Shown: piece after piece, positions 7,758-20,007 of the stretch | Layout of the letters: each line of letters begins with the position of its first letter | Position numbering within the stretch: the stretch's first letter is position 1 | Position numbers and translations under genes: made by a program | Source: Myxococcota bacterium | GTDB lineage: Bacteria; Myxococcota_A; UBA9160; UBA4427 | Length of the DNA: 52,228 bases | Direction of reading: 5' to 3' | Assembly: GCA_028278345.1 (NCBI GenBank) | Contig: JANQEL010000260.1 | Coordinates: 1 to 52,228, forward strand | Notes under the pieces: model-generated | What the model saw: only the letters and a program-made list of their open reading frames with translations | What the model was told of the DNA's origin: nothing | Databases searched by the model: none

Positions 7758-9418
7758 ATGACACAAGCGACCCATACCCTCGAAAACCCCTTCGAAACAC
7801 CTGCCGCGCGGCCGACTTCCGAAGGAGACGGCGCCGCGAACATCTACGACAAGGCCCTCGACCTCGGACGTGACTTGAAGTCGCGCCCCGTCGGTGGCGG
7901 CGGCCCGGACCGCATCCGCGTCCAGCACGCGAAGTCGCGCATGACGGTCTTCGAGCGCATCAAGGTGCTCACCGACCTCGAGCCGAACTTCATGTGGGAG
8001 AACTGGGGGCCGGGCCTCGATGGCGCCTCGATCGTGACCGGCATCCTCAACATGAACGGTCGCGACGTCGCGGTCTACGGCCACGACTTCACCCTGCGCG
8101 CGGGTTCGATGGACGCGACCAACGGCGCGAAGCTCGCGCGCCTCATCTACATGGCCGGCGAGCGCGGCATCCCGCTGATCGGCATGAACGACTCGGCGGG
8201 CGCCTTCGTGCCGGCTGGCGTCGGCGGCCTCGACGGTTACAGCGAGGCCTTCAACGCGCTTCGCAAGATCAGCGGTGTGGTGCCGAGCATCTCGCTGATG
8301 TTCGGCTTCAACGCCGGCGGTGGTTCGTACCTGCCGCGCCAGGGCTCGTTCATGATCCAGCACGACGAGACCTTCATCGGCCTCACCGGCCCGGGCGTCG
8401 TGAAGAGCGTGCTCGGTGAGGACGTCACTCCCGACGAACTCGGTGGCCCCGGCGTGCACGGCATGAACGGCGTGTGCGACCTGGTGACCAACGACGAGCT
8501 CGGCTCGCTGCGCACGGCGGTTCGCCTGCTGGGCTACCTGCCCGACAACAACTACAGCAGCGCGCCCTTCTGGGAGACGAGCGATCCCACCGACCGCTTC
8601 ATCCCCGAAGAAGATCGCCTCTTCCGCAAGACCTTCAGCACGCCGGCCGGCATGAATGCCCCGATGGACGTGACGCTGATGATCCAGCTGATCAGCGACC
8701 ACGGCGAGTACTTCGAGCTGCAGCCCCAGCGTGCCCGCAACATGATCACGGCCTTCGGGCGCATCGGCGGTCACGTGGTGGGCTACGTGGCGAACAACTC
8801 GGCGGTGGCGTCGGGGCAGATCGACATCGACGCAGCCCGCAAGGCGGTGCGCTTCATCCGCTTCTGCAACCTCTACAACATCCCGATGGTCTTCCTCGAA
8901 GATACGACTGGCTTCAAGCCGGGCACGGAGCAGGAAAGCGGTGGCATCGTCCTCGAAGGTCGGCGCCTGCTCGACTCGATCATCGATCTGCGCACCCCGC
9001 GCATCACGCTGATCATCCGCAACGCCTTCGGCGGCGCCTATGCGAGTTACAACTCCCATTTCGTGGGTGCGGACATGGTCTTCGCCTTCCCGATGTCGCG
9101 CATCGCGGTGATGGGCGCGGCGGGCAAGGACTTCGTCTACAAGGACGAGATCCGCGCGGCCGACGCGGCCTACAGGAAGGCCGTCAAGGAAGGCGGTTCG
9201 GAAGAGGAGGCGGCGAAGCAGCGTGATGCCGTGCTCGCCGAACTCTCGAACCGCTACGAAGACGAATTGATGAACCCGAAGGAAGCGCTCGCGCTGGGTT
9301 CCGTTTCCAAGATCGTGATGCCAGGCAACAGTCGCCGCGTTCTCGCGCAGAACCTCGACTTCCTGATGCGAACCTATACACCGAGCCCGATGGGCGGCGT
9401 GCAGAGGGAGTTCGAGTA

Positions 9419-9419
<1 letters not shown>
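7758..9419 (+). CDS. Acyl-CoA carboxylase carboxyltransferase (beta) subunit
   Basis: A 553-residue biotin-dependent carboxyltransferase of the propionyl-/methylcrotonyl-CoA carboxylase beta type. It transfers CO2 from carboxybiotin to an acyl-CoA. The two crotonase-like halves are visible: the N-terminal one with FVPAGVGGL...FGFNAGGGSYLPRQG and the C-terminal one with FLEDTTGFKPGTEQE and RNAFGGAYASYNSHFVGAD, which form the oxyanion holes. I chose the ATG at 7758 because similarity begins after it; the longer open frame upstream is non-coding in character. The stop overlaps the start of the next gene by 1 nt, so the two subunits are coupled. Acetyl-, propionyl- or a longer acyl-CoA may be the substrate. 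Confidence 0.92.
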
Positions 9420-12163
<2,744 letters not shown>

Positions 12164-12201
12164 TTCGAACGCAAGCAAAGGCAGCACAGACAGGAGGCCC
12201 C

Positions 12202-13350
12202 ATGGCCGGACCCCTCAGCGGAATCAAGATCCTCGAAATCGCGGGCATCGGCCCGGGGCCCTTCGGCGCCATGATGCTCTCGGACATGGGTGCCGAAGTC
12301 GTGCGCATCGATCGCGCAGACCGCGTGCCGGAGAGTTTCCCCGACACGCCCCACGGTGATCTGCTGAATCGGGGCCGACGCAACATCGGCGTCAACCTGA
12401 AGAGCTCCGAAGGCGTGGAGACCGTGCTGAAGCTCGTCGAGCAGGCCGACGCGATCATCGAGGGCTTCCGCCCGGGCGTGATGGAGCGCCTCGGCCTCGG
12501 CCCCGACGTCTGCCTCGAACGCAACCCGCGCCTCGTCTACGGCCGCATGACGGGCTTCGGTCAGGAAGGCCCGCTGGCGAACGCCGCGGGGCACGACATC
12601 AATTACATCGCCTTGGCAGGGGCGCTCGAGCCGATCGGGCGCAAGGGGGGGCCGCCGCACCCGCCGCTCAATCTCGTGGGAGATTTCGGTGGGGGCGGCA
12701 TGCTCCTCGCCTACGGCGTGGTGTGCGGTCTGCTCGAGAGCCAGCGCACGGGCCAGGGGCAGGTGATCGACGCCGCCATGGTCGACGGTGCGGCGGCGCT
12801 GATGACGATGTTCCACTCCTTCCGCGCGATGGGCGGCTGGAAGGACGAGCGTGGCACCAACCTGCTCGATACGGGCGCACACTTCTACGACGTCTACGAG
12901 ACGAGCGACGGCAAGTACGTGTCGGTCGGTTCGATCGAGCCGCAGTTCTACGCGCTGCTGGTCGAGCACTCGGGCCTGGGTTCTGGGCGCGAGCTTCCGC
13001 ACCAGATGGACCAGACCCAGTGGCCCGCCCTCAAGGAAGAGATCGCGGGGATCTTCAAGACGAAGACCCGCGACGAGTGGTGCGAGATCATGGAGGGCAC
13101 CGACGTCTGCTTCGCCCCCGTGCTCGGCCTGGGCGAAGCGCCAGAGCATCCCCACAACGTCCTGCGCAAGACCTTCATCGAGCGTGACGGTGTGACGCAG
13201 CCGGCTCCGGCTCCCCGCTTCAGCCGAACGGTTCCCCAGATTGAGCGTTCCCCGGCATATCCGGGGCAGCACACCTCCGAGGTGCTGCGCGATTGGGGCT
13301 TCGACGCCGAGGAGATCGCCAAGCTCCAGGACGCCAAGGCGGTCGTCTGA
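12202..13350 (+). CDS. Class III CoA-transferase family protein, alpha-methylacyl-CoA racemase type
   Basis: A 382-residue CaiB/BaiF-family protein. The alpha-methylacyl-CoA racemase branch epimerises 2-methylacyl-CoA thioesters so branched chains can enter beta-oxidation. GHDINYI (His131) and VGDFGGGG (Asp161) match the catalytic His and Asp of mycobacterial MCR, each offset by 5. The N-terminal LEIAGIGPGPFGAMMLSDMGAEVVRID is typical of the family. An AGGAGG ribosome site precedes the ATG. It lies 38 bp after the biotin carboxylase gene and is probably co-transcribed, suggesting the carboxylase acts on branched or methylated acyl-CoA. A CoA-transferase role cannot be excluded from sequence alone. 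Confidence 0.88.
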   Translation: MAGPLSGIKILEIAGIGPGPFGAMMLSDMGAEVVRIDRADRVPESFPDTPHGDLLNRGRRNIGVNLKSSEGVETVLKLVEQADAIIEGFRPGVMERLGLGPDVCLERNPRLVYGRMTGFGQEGPLANAAGHDINYIALAGALEPIGRKGGPPHPPLNLVGDFGGGGMLLAYGVVCGLLESQRTGQGQVIDAAMVDGAAALMTMFHSFRAMGGWKDERGTNLLDTGAHFYDVYETSDGKYVSVGSIEPQFYALLVEHSGLGSGRELPHQMDQTQWPALKEEIAGIFKTKTRDEWCEIMEGTDVCFAPVLGLGEAPEHPHNVLRKTFIERDGVTQPAPAPRFSRTVPQIERSPAYPGQHTSEVLRDWGFDAEEIAKLQDAKAVV

Positions 13351-13412
13351 ACCGCGAGCGCCCGACTGCAGCTCCCGGCTCACTTGATTTCCCTCGCGCC
13401 GGATCGTCGCGT

Positions 13413-13418
13413 TACACT
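13413..13418 (+). promoter_or_regulatory. Putative -10 hexamer TACACT of the PAS histidine kinase gene
   Basis: TACACT is followed by exactly 6 nt and then the ATG at 13425. No ribosome site precedes the ATG, so transcription probably starts at or within a base of it. The -35 is not clear. Confidence 0.4.
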
Positions 13419-13424
13419 TCGTAG

Positions 13425-14633
13425 ATGGAGAACCGATCGCCATCGGATCTGATCTCCGAGCTCGAAGAAAAGCTCACCGAGGTGAAGCGCAGCCAGGATC
13501 GCTTCGATCACGCCTTTCGCGCTGCGCCGGTGGCCATGTTGATCTGCCGCGCGAGCGACATGGAAGTCATCGACGTCAACGATAAGTTCCTCGCGTCGGT
13601 CGGCTACGACCGCGCCACCGTGATGAAGTGGACGCCCGAAGCCCTGGGCGCCTGGGCGGAGGTGACTGATCGCGATGCGATGTTCGAAGCGCTCGTCGAG
13701 AACGACGGGCGCATCGAATCGATCGAGGTTCGCGCACGCCACTCGGATGGTTCGGACATCGTGGCGCTCCTCTCGGTCGAGCAGGTCGAACTCGCGGGTG
13801 ATCTGTGTCTGCTCTGGCAGGCCATCGACATCACCGACCGCAAGCGGGTCGAGGACGAACTCGCCGAATACCGCGAACGTCTCGAAGACCTGGTCGAGGA
13901 GCGCAGCGACGAACTGCGACGCTCGAACGAGAGCCTGCGTCAGTTCGAGCGGCTCGCGTCGATCGGCACCCTGGCGGCGGGGATGGCGCATCAGATCAAC
14001 AACCCGGTGGGTGCGATCCGCGCAGCCTCGGAGTTCGCCCTTCGGGTGGGCGACGATTCGGAACGCAGTCGCGAACTGCGGGAAGCCCTCGAACTGTGCG
14101 TCGAGCAGGCGCAGCGCTGCGGCGAGATCGTGCGCAACATCCTTCGCTTCTCGCGCGGAGAAGCGACCAGCCGCGAGCCCGCCGACCTGCGAATCATCGT
14201 CGAACGAAGCTGCGACATGGTGGCGGGCTACGCGCAGGAAGGTCGCGCCACGATCGAGCTCAACCTGGGCGACGAGCCGATACCCGTCTTCGTCAACGAG
14301 GTCGAGATCGAGCAGGTGTTGGTGAACATCCTGAGCAACGCGGTCGAGTGCTCGAACGAGGACGTGCGCATCGAGGTCCATGCGACGCTGCTGCCGACCG
14401 GTGCCTTCGTCGAAGTGCGCGACGACGGGCCCGGGGTCGACCCCGAGTCGGCCCCCTATCTATTCGATCCCTTCTATACGACCCGCCTCGAAGATGGCGG
14501 CACCGGTCTCGGCCTGAGCGTGGCCCACGGCATCGTGAACGCCCACGGCGGTGCGATCCGGGCGGATACGAGCCTCGAGGAGGGCACGGCGATCCAGATC
14601 CTGTTGCCGATCCACGAGGAAGCGGGCGACTAG
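13425..14633 (+). CDS. Soluble PAS-domain sensor histidine kinase
   Basis: A 402-residue orphan sensor kinase with no membrane span, so it acts in the cytoplasm. A short coiled coil (about 8-25) leads into a PAS domain (about 26-140, ending 'LLWQAIDITDRKRVEDEL'). A second coiled coil is followed by the HisKA dimerisation helix with LAAGMAHQINNPVGAI (phospho-acceptor His189). The HATPase_c domain then shows the N box (NILSNAVE), G1 (DDGPGV), an F-box-like FDPFYTT and G2 (GTGLGLSVAHGI). The H-box 'H-Q-I-N-N-P' is the NtrB/HK4 type. No response regulator is adjacent, so its partner is elsewhere. The ligand of the PAS domain cannot be inferred. Confidence 0.92.
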   Translation: MENRSPSDLISELEEKLTEVKRSQDRFDHAFRAAPVAMLICRASDMEVIDVNDKFLASVGYDRATVMKWTPEALGAWAEVTDRDAMFEALVENDGRIESIEVRARHSDGSDIVALLSVEQVELAGDLCLLWQAIDITDRKRVEDELAEYRERLEDLVEERSDELRRSNESLRQFERLASIGTLAAGMAHQINNPVGAIRAASEFALRVGDDSERSRELREALELCVEQAQRCGEIVRNILRFSRGEATSREPADLRIIVERSCDMVAGYAQEGRATIELNLGDEPIPVFVNEVEIEQVLVNILSNAVECSNEDVRIEVHATLLPTGAFVEVRDDGPGVDPESAPYLFDPFYTTRLEDGGTGLGLSVAHGIVNAHGGAIRADTSLEEGTAIQILLPIHEEAGD

Positions 14634-14649
14634 CACTTCCGCAGCCTGC

Positions 14650-15495
14650 TCACGAGAGCAGCCGTTCGATCGCGAGGGCGACGCCCTCGAGATCGTTGCT
14701 CTCCGTGATGTGGTCGGCGGCCTCTTTCACCTCCGGGACCGCATTTCCCATCGCGATGCCGAGGCCAGCCCGGGCGACCATCTCGGTGTCGTTCGTGTCG
14801 TCGCCGATCGCGGCGATCTGTGAGGGCTCGATACCGCGTTCGGCGGCGATCGCCTCGAGGGCGGACCACTTGCTCACGCCACCGCGTGTGATCTCGAGGA
14901 TGTGGCCGCGGTAGTTCTTGTTCATGATGAAGTTGGTCTGTACCCGCTCTTCGAGGGCGTCGTCGATGCGATCCTTCAGGGGCAGCAGGGTGTCGGCGTC
15001 GGCCATCGAGCTGATCATCACGACCCCGCCTTCCGGGGGGTGGCTCAGGGTCTCGACCGGGTGGGTGACCCCCGGGTTCGCGTCGAGGTACTCGGCCTGG
15101 AAGTCGTGGCAGCGCTCCACGGGTTCGTGGAAGACATCGATGCCGTCGAAGTAGCGGTCCACGTAGACCAGCGGGGGTGCGACACTGTGCATCAGTTCGA
15201 GGGCGGGGGTGTAGAGGGAGGCCGGCAGGAAGGAGTCGGCCAGGGTCTCGCCGGTGCGCGCGTCCTTCACCAGCACCCCGTTGTGGAGCACCACCGGCCC
15301 GGAGAGTTCGAGTTCGTCGAGCAGCGGTTTCACCGTGCGGTAGCGGCGTCCTGTACAGACGACGATCTCGACCTCTGCGTCGCGCACCCGGCGCACGGCC
15401 GTGCGCACGGCGGCGCGGATCTCGCCCCGCGAATCGACGAGGGTGCCATCGGCATCGATGGCCAATAGACGAAGTTCGAAGCCTTCCGGGTTCAT
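14650..15495 (-). CDS. Cof-type HAD-IIB sugar-phosphate phosphatase-like hydrolase
   Basis: A 281-residue cytoplasmic HAD hydrolase of the Cof subfamily, whose members dephosphorylate sugar phosphates or cofactors such as PLP and FMN. LLAIDADGTLVDS carries motif I (D-x-D-x-T). CTGRRY is motif II. The C-terminal SKWSALEAIAAERG with a Lys and IGDDTNDTEMVARAGLGIAMGNA are motifs III and IV. The cap domain lies between residues about 90 and 190. Start MNPEGFEL is preferred; a GTG ten codons upstream is less likely. A TACTCT hexamer lies 9 nt before the ATG and there is no Shine-Dalgarno. It is divergent from the SPFH gene, with only 44 bp between them. Confidence 0.88.
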   Translation of the reverse strand: MNPEGFELRLLAIDADGTLVDSRGEIRAAVRTAVRRVRDAEVEIVVCTGRRYRTVKPLLDELELSGPVVLHNGVLVKDARTGETLADSFLPASLYTPALELMHSVAPPLVYVDRYFDGIDVFHEPVERCHDFQAEYLDANPGVTHPVETLSHPPEGGVVMISSMADADTLLPLKDRIDDALEERVQTNFIMNKNYRGHILEITRGGVSKWSALEAIAAERGIEPSQIAAIGDDTNDTEMVARAGLGIAMGNAVPEVKEAADHITESNDLEGVALAIERLLS

Positions 15496-15503
15496 CGGGC
15501 TGC

Positions 15504-15510
15504 TAGAGTA
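15504..15510. promoter_or_regulatory. Overlapping divergent -10 elements of HAD and SPFH genes
   Basis: The bases read TAGAGT on the plus strand (15504-15509, 31 nt before the SPFH ribosome site and GTG) and TACTCT on the minus strand (15505-15510, 9 nt before the HAD ATG). The two promoters would therefore share almost the same bases and be mutually exclusive. No -35 is convincing on either side. Confidence 0.35.
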
Positions 15511-15539
15511 CCGCCGATCCAACACCGGAGGGGAACCCA

Positions 15540-16418
15540 GTGTCGAACAATTCCATCATTGCCGTCGTGGTCATCCTGGTCGTCGTGATGTTCGTGCCGC
15601 GCTTCGTCAAGATCGTGCCGCCCGGCCACGTCTCGGTCGCCGACTTCTTCGGCAACGTGAATCCCGAGCCGAAGCCCGCCGGTGCCCACCTCGTGAACCC
15701 GCTCCTGCGCTGGCACGACTTCGACGTTCGCGAGCATACCCACAAGGAATCGGCCCAGGTGCCGACCCGCGACCAGCTCCAGACGAAGGTCGATGTCAGC
15801 ATCCAGTGGCGCGTCAATCCAACCATGGCTGCCAAGATCTTCATGGAGGTGGGTACGCGCGAGCAGGCCGTCCTCGTCTACCTCGTGCCGAAGGTGCGCT
15901 CGCTGGTGCGCGAACTCGGCACCACGATCGCCAAGGCCGAGGATTTCTTCCTCGAAGAGACGCGCACGAAGCTCGAAGGTTCGTTGCGAGAAGGGCTGGT
16001 GAGCTACCTCACGCCGCTTGGCCTCGACGTGAAGGCGGTGCTGATCCGCGACATCAATCTGCCCCCAGTGCTCACCAAGGCGATCGAACAGAAGAAGGAG
16101 CGCGAGCAGGCGGTCGAGCGGCAGAAGGCCGAGCTCGAGCGCTTCCGCACCGAACAGCAGCAGCAGGTGGCCGCGGCCGAGGCGAAGAAGCAATCCGCCG
16201 AGCAGGAAGCCGAGCAGATCCGCGTGCTCGCCCAGGCGCGGGCCGACGAGATCAAGCTCATCAACGACGCCGTGGCGCGCAACCCGGCCTACATCCAGCT
16301 GCAGGCCCTCGAGGCGCTGAAGCAGATGTCGAAGGATCCGGCGGCGAAGATCTACTTCATGGATTCGGACTCGACCCAGCCGCTGCCCTTGATGCACATG
16401 GGCGAGCGCGCGAACTGA
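15540..16418 (+). CDS. SPFH/band-7 (prohibitin-like) membrane protein
   Basis: A 292-residue membrane-anchored SPFH protein. One N-terminal helix (about residues 5-20, IIAVVVILVVVMFVP) precedes the SPFH fold (about 25-185, with 'KIVPPGHVSV' and 'VLIRDINLPPVLTKAIEQK'). A long charged coiled coil rich in Glu, Gln and Lys follows (about 185-250). Such proteins oligomerise on the membrane, often to hold or regulate proteases such as FtsH; the role here is inferred. GTG is preceded by GGAGGGG. It is convergent with the MATE gene, 4 bp apart. No NfeD partner is adjacent; an NfeD-like gene lies at 30502. Confidence 0.88.
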   Translation: MSNNSIIAVVVILVVVMFVPRFVKIVPPGHVSVADFFGNVNPEPKPAGAHLVNPLLRWHDFDVREHTHKESAQVPTRDQLQTKVDVSIQWRVNPTMAAKIFMEVGTREQAVLVYLVPKVRSLVRELGTTIAKAEDFFLEETRTKLEGSLREGLVSYLTPLGLDVKAVLIRDINLPPVLTKAIEQKKEREQAVERQKAELERFRTEQQQQVAAAEAKKQSAEQEAEQIRVLAQARADEIKLINDAVARNPAYIQLQALEALKQMSKDPAAKIYFMDSDSTQPLPLMHMGERAN

Positions 16419-16422
16419 GTCG

Positions 16423-17868
16423 CTACTTCGCGGGCCTGCGAGGTCCGGGCATCGTGCCGGCGCGTCGCATCCAGCGGCCGGTGCCGATGTAGATCGACAC
16501 GATCGTCGTGACGAGGGCGCTGCTCGCGAGGCCCGACATGAAGATCCCGGTAGGGCCATAGTCGAGGTTCACGGCGAGGTACGTCCCCAGCGCGAGGTTG
16601 AAGAGCGCGTTCGCGATCGAGGTGCCCATGGCGAACATCACGTCCCCCGCGCCCTGTAGTGCGCGGAAGAAGGGGAAGTAGAACGCCAGGGAGACGAAGG
16701 TCAGGCTCTGATAGAAGAGCATCTCGTCGCCGAGTTCGATCACCGCTGGATCGTCGGTGAAGGCTTCGAGGAAGGGCACGCGGTAGACGAAGAGCGCGAG
16801 CGCCATGGCGATCATCAGGCTGGCGTGAACCGAGACGCCGCTCCACAACGCCTTCCAGGTGCGCTTGCGATTGCCGGCGCCGAGGTTCTGACCGACCAGC
16901 GTCGCGACCGCGCCGGCGAGCGGAAACGCGATCATCGGCGCCACCATGCCCAGGCGCAGACCGATCGAGTAGGCGGCCTGCGGGGTCTCGCCGAAGCTCC
17001 CCATCAGGCGCACGAAGTAGATGGTGACGAGGAAGCCCGCGACCATCTGGATCGCCGGTGGCCAACTCTGGGCGACGATCGAACGGATCACCGCGGGGTC
17101 GGGGCGAAAGTGGCGCAGCCGCAGATGCACGCGGGTGCGGCCGCGCAGGATCGTCGACCAGATGATGAGGGTGGAAGCCATCTGCCCGCACACCGCTCCG
17201 AGCGCAGCACCCGCGATCCCCATGGGCGGCAGGCCGAGGCTTCCGAAGATGAGCACGTACTCGGCCGCGAGGGAGACGAGGGATTGCACGACCGCCACCA
17301 TGAAGGGGGTCGTCGTATCTCCCGCACCGGTCAGGATCGAGTTGGTGAGGAAGACGAAGATCATCCCGAAGTTCAGGATCATCACGATCTGCACGTACGG
17401 CACGCCGACTTCGAGCACCTGCGGTGAGACCTTGAGTGCGGCGAGGATCTCGGCGGGGAAGAAGCCGCCGAGACAGGCCATCGCGAGGGAGAGCACCCCG
17501 CCGAGCAGGATGACCTGCCCCGCGACGTGGTCGGCGGCCTCCTGGTTCCCGCTCCCGATCGCGCGCGCGACCATCCCCTGGGCACCGAAGCTCGCACCCA
17601 TCACGAGCATCACGAAGGCCTGTCGGATCGTCTGGTTGGTGACGATCACCGCGGTCATCGCGTCCGTGCCCAGGGCACTGATGAGCTTGAGGTCGCCCAT
17701 CTGATAGATCACGCCACCGAACAGGCTCGTGGCCAGCAGCGGGATCGAGAGCACGAATAGCGACTTGTACAGGCTACCCTGGGTGTGATCCCGATCGCGC
17801 AGACGTTCGAGCCAACCGGGCTCGACGTCGACCGGGGCGCTCACGTCGGATTCGAGGGGTTCGGACAA
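16423..17868 (-). CDS. MATE-family multidrug/toxin efflux transporter
   Basis: A 481-residue inner-membrane protein with about twelve hydrophobic segments in two similar halves, as in MATE transporters that export drugs or metabolites in exchange for Na+ or H+. Family-like sequences include 'SIPLLATSLFGGVIYQMGD' at the first helix, 'ILTGAGDTTTPF' after helix 5 and 'ALQGAGDVMFAM' in the second half. The start is TTG at 17868; a GTG eight codons in is an alternative, and neither has a strong ribosome site. It lies 12 bp downstream of the thioesterase stop, so the two are probably co-transcribed. Confidence 0.9.
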   Translation of the reverse strand: MSEPLESDVSAPVDVEPGWLERLRDRDHTQGSLYKSLFVLSIPLLATSLFGGVIYQMGDLKLISALGTDAMTAVIVTNQTIRQAFVMLVMGASFGAQGMVARAIGSGNQEAADHVAGQVILLGGVLSLAMACLGGFFPAEILAALKVSPQVLEVGVPYVQIVMILNFGMIFVFLTNSILTGAGDTTTPFMVAVVQSLVSLAAEYVLIFGSLGLPPMGIAGAALGAVCGQMASTLIIWSTILRGRTRVHLRLRHFRPDPAVIRSIVAQSWPPAIQMVAGFLVTIYFVRLMGSFGETPQAAYSIGLRLGMVAPMIAFPLAGAVATLVGQNLGAGNRKRTWKALWSGVSVHASLMIAMALALFVYRVPFLEAFTDDPAVIELGDEMLFYQSLTFVSLAFYFPFFRALQGAGDVMFAMGTSIANALFNLALGTYLAVNLDYGPTGIFMSGLASSALVTTIVSIYIGTGRWMRRAGTMPGPRRPAK

Positions 17869-17880
17869 GGTGGGCGCCGA

Positions 17881-18777
17881 TCAGAGCGAACGATCTTCGG
17901 CCCGGGTGGGGGCGACCGGGCGGATCAGGCCTTCCTGTGCCGCGCTCGCGACGAGCACTCCCGATCGCGTGTAGATGCTTCCGCGCGAGAACCCGCGCGC
18001 GCCCCGTGCTCGCGGGCTGTCCTGCACGTAGAGGAGCCAGTCGTCGACGCGCAGTGGTGCGTGGAACCACACCGCGTGGTCGAGGCTCGCGTTCATCATC
18101 GAACCCATGGGCCCGCGCGACTTGTGCTGCCGGAGCATGGTGTCGATCAGCGAGAAGTCGGTCGCATAGGCGAGCACGCATTGGTGCATGAAGGGATCGT
18201 CGGGCATGGGGCCCGGGGTGCGCAGCCAGATCAGGTTGTTGCCCCCCTTCGCCTCGCCTCCGAGGTAGACCGGGATGTCCTTGTCCCGCATGTCGATCGG
18301 ACGCGGTCCGGGGCGATAGATCTGCTTGAGTCGTTCGGGTGCCTTCTCCCAGAGCGGGATGATGCGTTCGTGCCAGGGCGGAGTCTCGTCCGGATCGTGA
18401 ACGCCCTCGCTCGGCATGTCCAATTGATGTTCGAGGCCCTCCTCTTCCTTGTGGAAGGAGCAGGCCATGTTGAAGATCGCCTTGCCGCGCTGCTTGGCGA
18501 CCACGCGTCGGGTCACGAACGAACGCCCATCGCGGATGCGGTCGACGGTGTAGATGATGGGGATCTCGGGATCGCCCGCGCGAAGGAAGTAGCCGTGCAG
18601 CGAGTGGGCCAGCATGTCTTCGACAGTGCGGCCCGCGGCCATCAGCGACTGCGCGGCGACCTGGCCGCCGAAGATGCGGCCCGTGCGATTGGGTTCGTTG
18701 TAGCCGCGATAGAGGTCTTGATCGAGTTCTTCGAGTTCGAGGCGTTCGAGCAGCGCTGCCTGCGACTCGAGGGTCAT
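17881..18777 (-). CDS. tesB: Acyl-CoA thioesterase II
   Basis: A 298-residue double-hotdog thioesterase that hydrolyses acyl-CoA to free acid and CoA. 'DLYRGYN', 'IFGGQVAAQSL' and 'HSLHGYFLRAGD' match the first hotdog of TesB. The second has 'LAYATDFSLIDTML' (catalytic-type Asp), 'MNASLDHAVWFH' and 'ASAAQEGLIR' (Gln), equivalent to the Asp-Thr-Gln triad region with Ser in the usual Thr position. I chose the ATG because it aligns with the start of known TesB proteins; a TTG 12 codons upstream (18813) is also possible. The gene follows the cation exporter gene and precedes the MATE gene on the same strand. Confidence 0.9.
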   Translation of the reverse strand: MTLESQAALLERLELEELDQDLYRGYNEPNRTGRIFGGQVAAQSLMAAGRTVEDMLAHSLHGYFLRAGDPEIPIIYTVDRIRDGRSFVTRRVVAKQRGKAIFNMACSFHKEEEGLEHQLDMPSEGVHDPDETPPWHERIIPLWEKAPERLKQIYRPGPRPIDMRDKDIPVYLGGEAKGGNNLIWLRTPGPMPDDPFMHQCVLAYATDFSLIDTMLRQHKSRGPMGSMMNASLDHAVWFHAPLRVDDWLLYVQDSPRARGARGFSRGSIYTRSGVLVASAAQEGLIRPVAPTRAEDRSL

Positions 18778-18896
18778 TTCGTGGGTGATCTTGGGTGGTC
18801 CGGTGGAAGGCAAGGGTCGAGTGGCCTCGTGGGTGGGAGGTGGAGCGGGCGCGGACGGCAGTTCGTGGAGCAGGCGCGGTCGGTCCGGGACGGACG

Positions 18897-18938
18897 GCCC
18901 GGCGTAGGGATGGCCGGGCGTGGAGACCGCGGATTCTA
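18897..18938 (-). promoter_or_regulatory. TAGAAT hexamer and leader hairpin of the tesB-MATE operon
   Basis: In the 192 bp upstream of tesB, minus-strand TAGAAT (18933-18938) could be a -10. Just downstream, GCCCGGC pairs with GCCGGGC around a 9-nt loop (18897-18919). The hairpin would be in the transcribed leader or, if transcription comes from the cation exporter gene upstream, it could act as a weak terminator without a T-tract. Confidence 0.35.
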
Positions 18939-18969
18939 GCAGCCCACGCGGGGATCACCGGGCTTCCTG

Positions 18970-20007
18970 CTAGACCGTCGGACCCAACGGAAGGCCTTCG
19001 TCGAGGCTTTCGTCTTCTCGCGTCGCGTCGAGAAGGCTCAGGGGCTCGCGTGCCTTGAACGCTTCGGAACGCATACGGCACGGCTCGACCTTGCAACCGG
19101 CGCAGTGGCGTGGGCGACACGGGTCGTAGTGGATGATGACGTCCCATCCCGATTCATCGCGATAGAAGGCGTCCCATTTGTACTGCTCGTCGGATTCGTG
19201 GAGTTGTTCGGTGTCGAAGTAGCGCGGCACGGTGATGTGGAAGTCGACGTGGTGGAGGTTGCCGCTGCTCCAGACCCGCAGCGAGTGCACGTCGATACAC
19301 CAATCCGGTCGGTTCGATTCGAGTCGGTCGATGATCGATTCGAGCAACTCGTCGTTGGCTTCGTCCATCAAGCCACGCACCGCCTCGCGGGCGAGTCCGT
19401 AGCCCGTCCGAAGGATGTTGAGCGCCACCGCGGTAGCCGCGATCGGGTCGAGCACCGTGAGGCCCGTCAAGCGCACTGCAATGAGCCCGATCACGACGCC
19501 CACCGTGGTCCAGACATCGGTGATGATGTGCTTGCCGTCAGCGCGCAGGGCAAGCGAACCGACCCGTTCGCCGACCCGAATCAAGTGCCAGCCGAGCAGG
19601 CCGTTGATGGCGGCGAAGCCGACCAGGATGCCGACGCCGAGGTCGATGGTGTGGATCTTCGAACCGAATACGAAGGCGTTCCCCGCCGCGTAGAGGATCG
19701 AGAGCGCGGCCACGACGATCAGGGTGCCCTCGACCCCCGCAGCGAAGAACTCGATCTTCCCATGGCCGTAGGGGTGGTTGCGGTCGGCCGGAACGGCGGC
19801 AAGGCGGATGCTGTAGACGAGGAAGAGGGCGGTGGCGACATTCACCGTCGACTCCATCGCATCGGAGAAGACGGCCGTCGATTCGGTGACGAAGAAGGCC
19901 GCGAACTTCCCGATCATGACCGCGAGCCCGCCGTAGAGCGACCAGCGGGCGGCGCTTCGGCGGGCGCGTGCGGCTTCTGCGCCCAGGGCATGTGAGATGG
20001 TCGTCAT
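18970..20007 (-). CDS. Cation diffusion facilitator (CDF) with Cys-rich tail
   Basis: A 345-residue inner-membrane antiporter of the CDF family, which exports Zn2+, Fe2+, Mn2+ or similar ions. Six helices lie in roughly residues 25-215. The transport-site signatures are AVFSDAMESTVN (helix 2) and HIITDVWTTVG (helix 5, H-x-x-x-D). 'HPYGHGKIE' is the characteristic loop. The cytoplasmic ferredoxin-like domain follows and ends with a cysteine cluster CRPRHCAGCKVEPC that probably binds metal. I chose ATG at 20007; an in-frame ATG 16 codons upstream is possible but less family-like. It is divergent from the large kinase gene across 307 bp. Confidence 0.9.
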   Translation of the reverse strand: MTTISHALGAEAARARRSAARWSLYGGLAVMIGKFAAFFVTESTAVFSDAMESTVNVATALFLVYSIRLAAVPADRNHPYGHGKIEFFAAGVEGTLIVVAALSILYAAGNAFVFGSKIHTIDLGVGILVGFAAINGLLGWHLIRVGERVGSLALRADGKHIITDVWTTVGVVIGLIAVRLTGLTVLDPIAATAVALNILRTGYGLAREAVRGLMDEANDELLESIIDRLESNRPDWCIDVHSLRVWSSGNLHHVDFHITVPRYFDTEQLHESDEQYKWDAFYRDESGWDVIIHYDPCRPRHCAGCKVEPCRMRSEAFKAREPLSLLDATREDESLDEGLPLGPTV

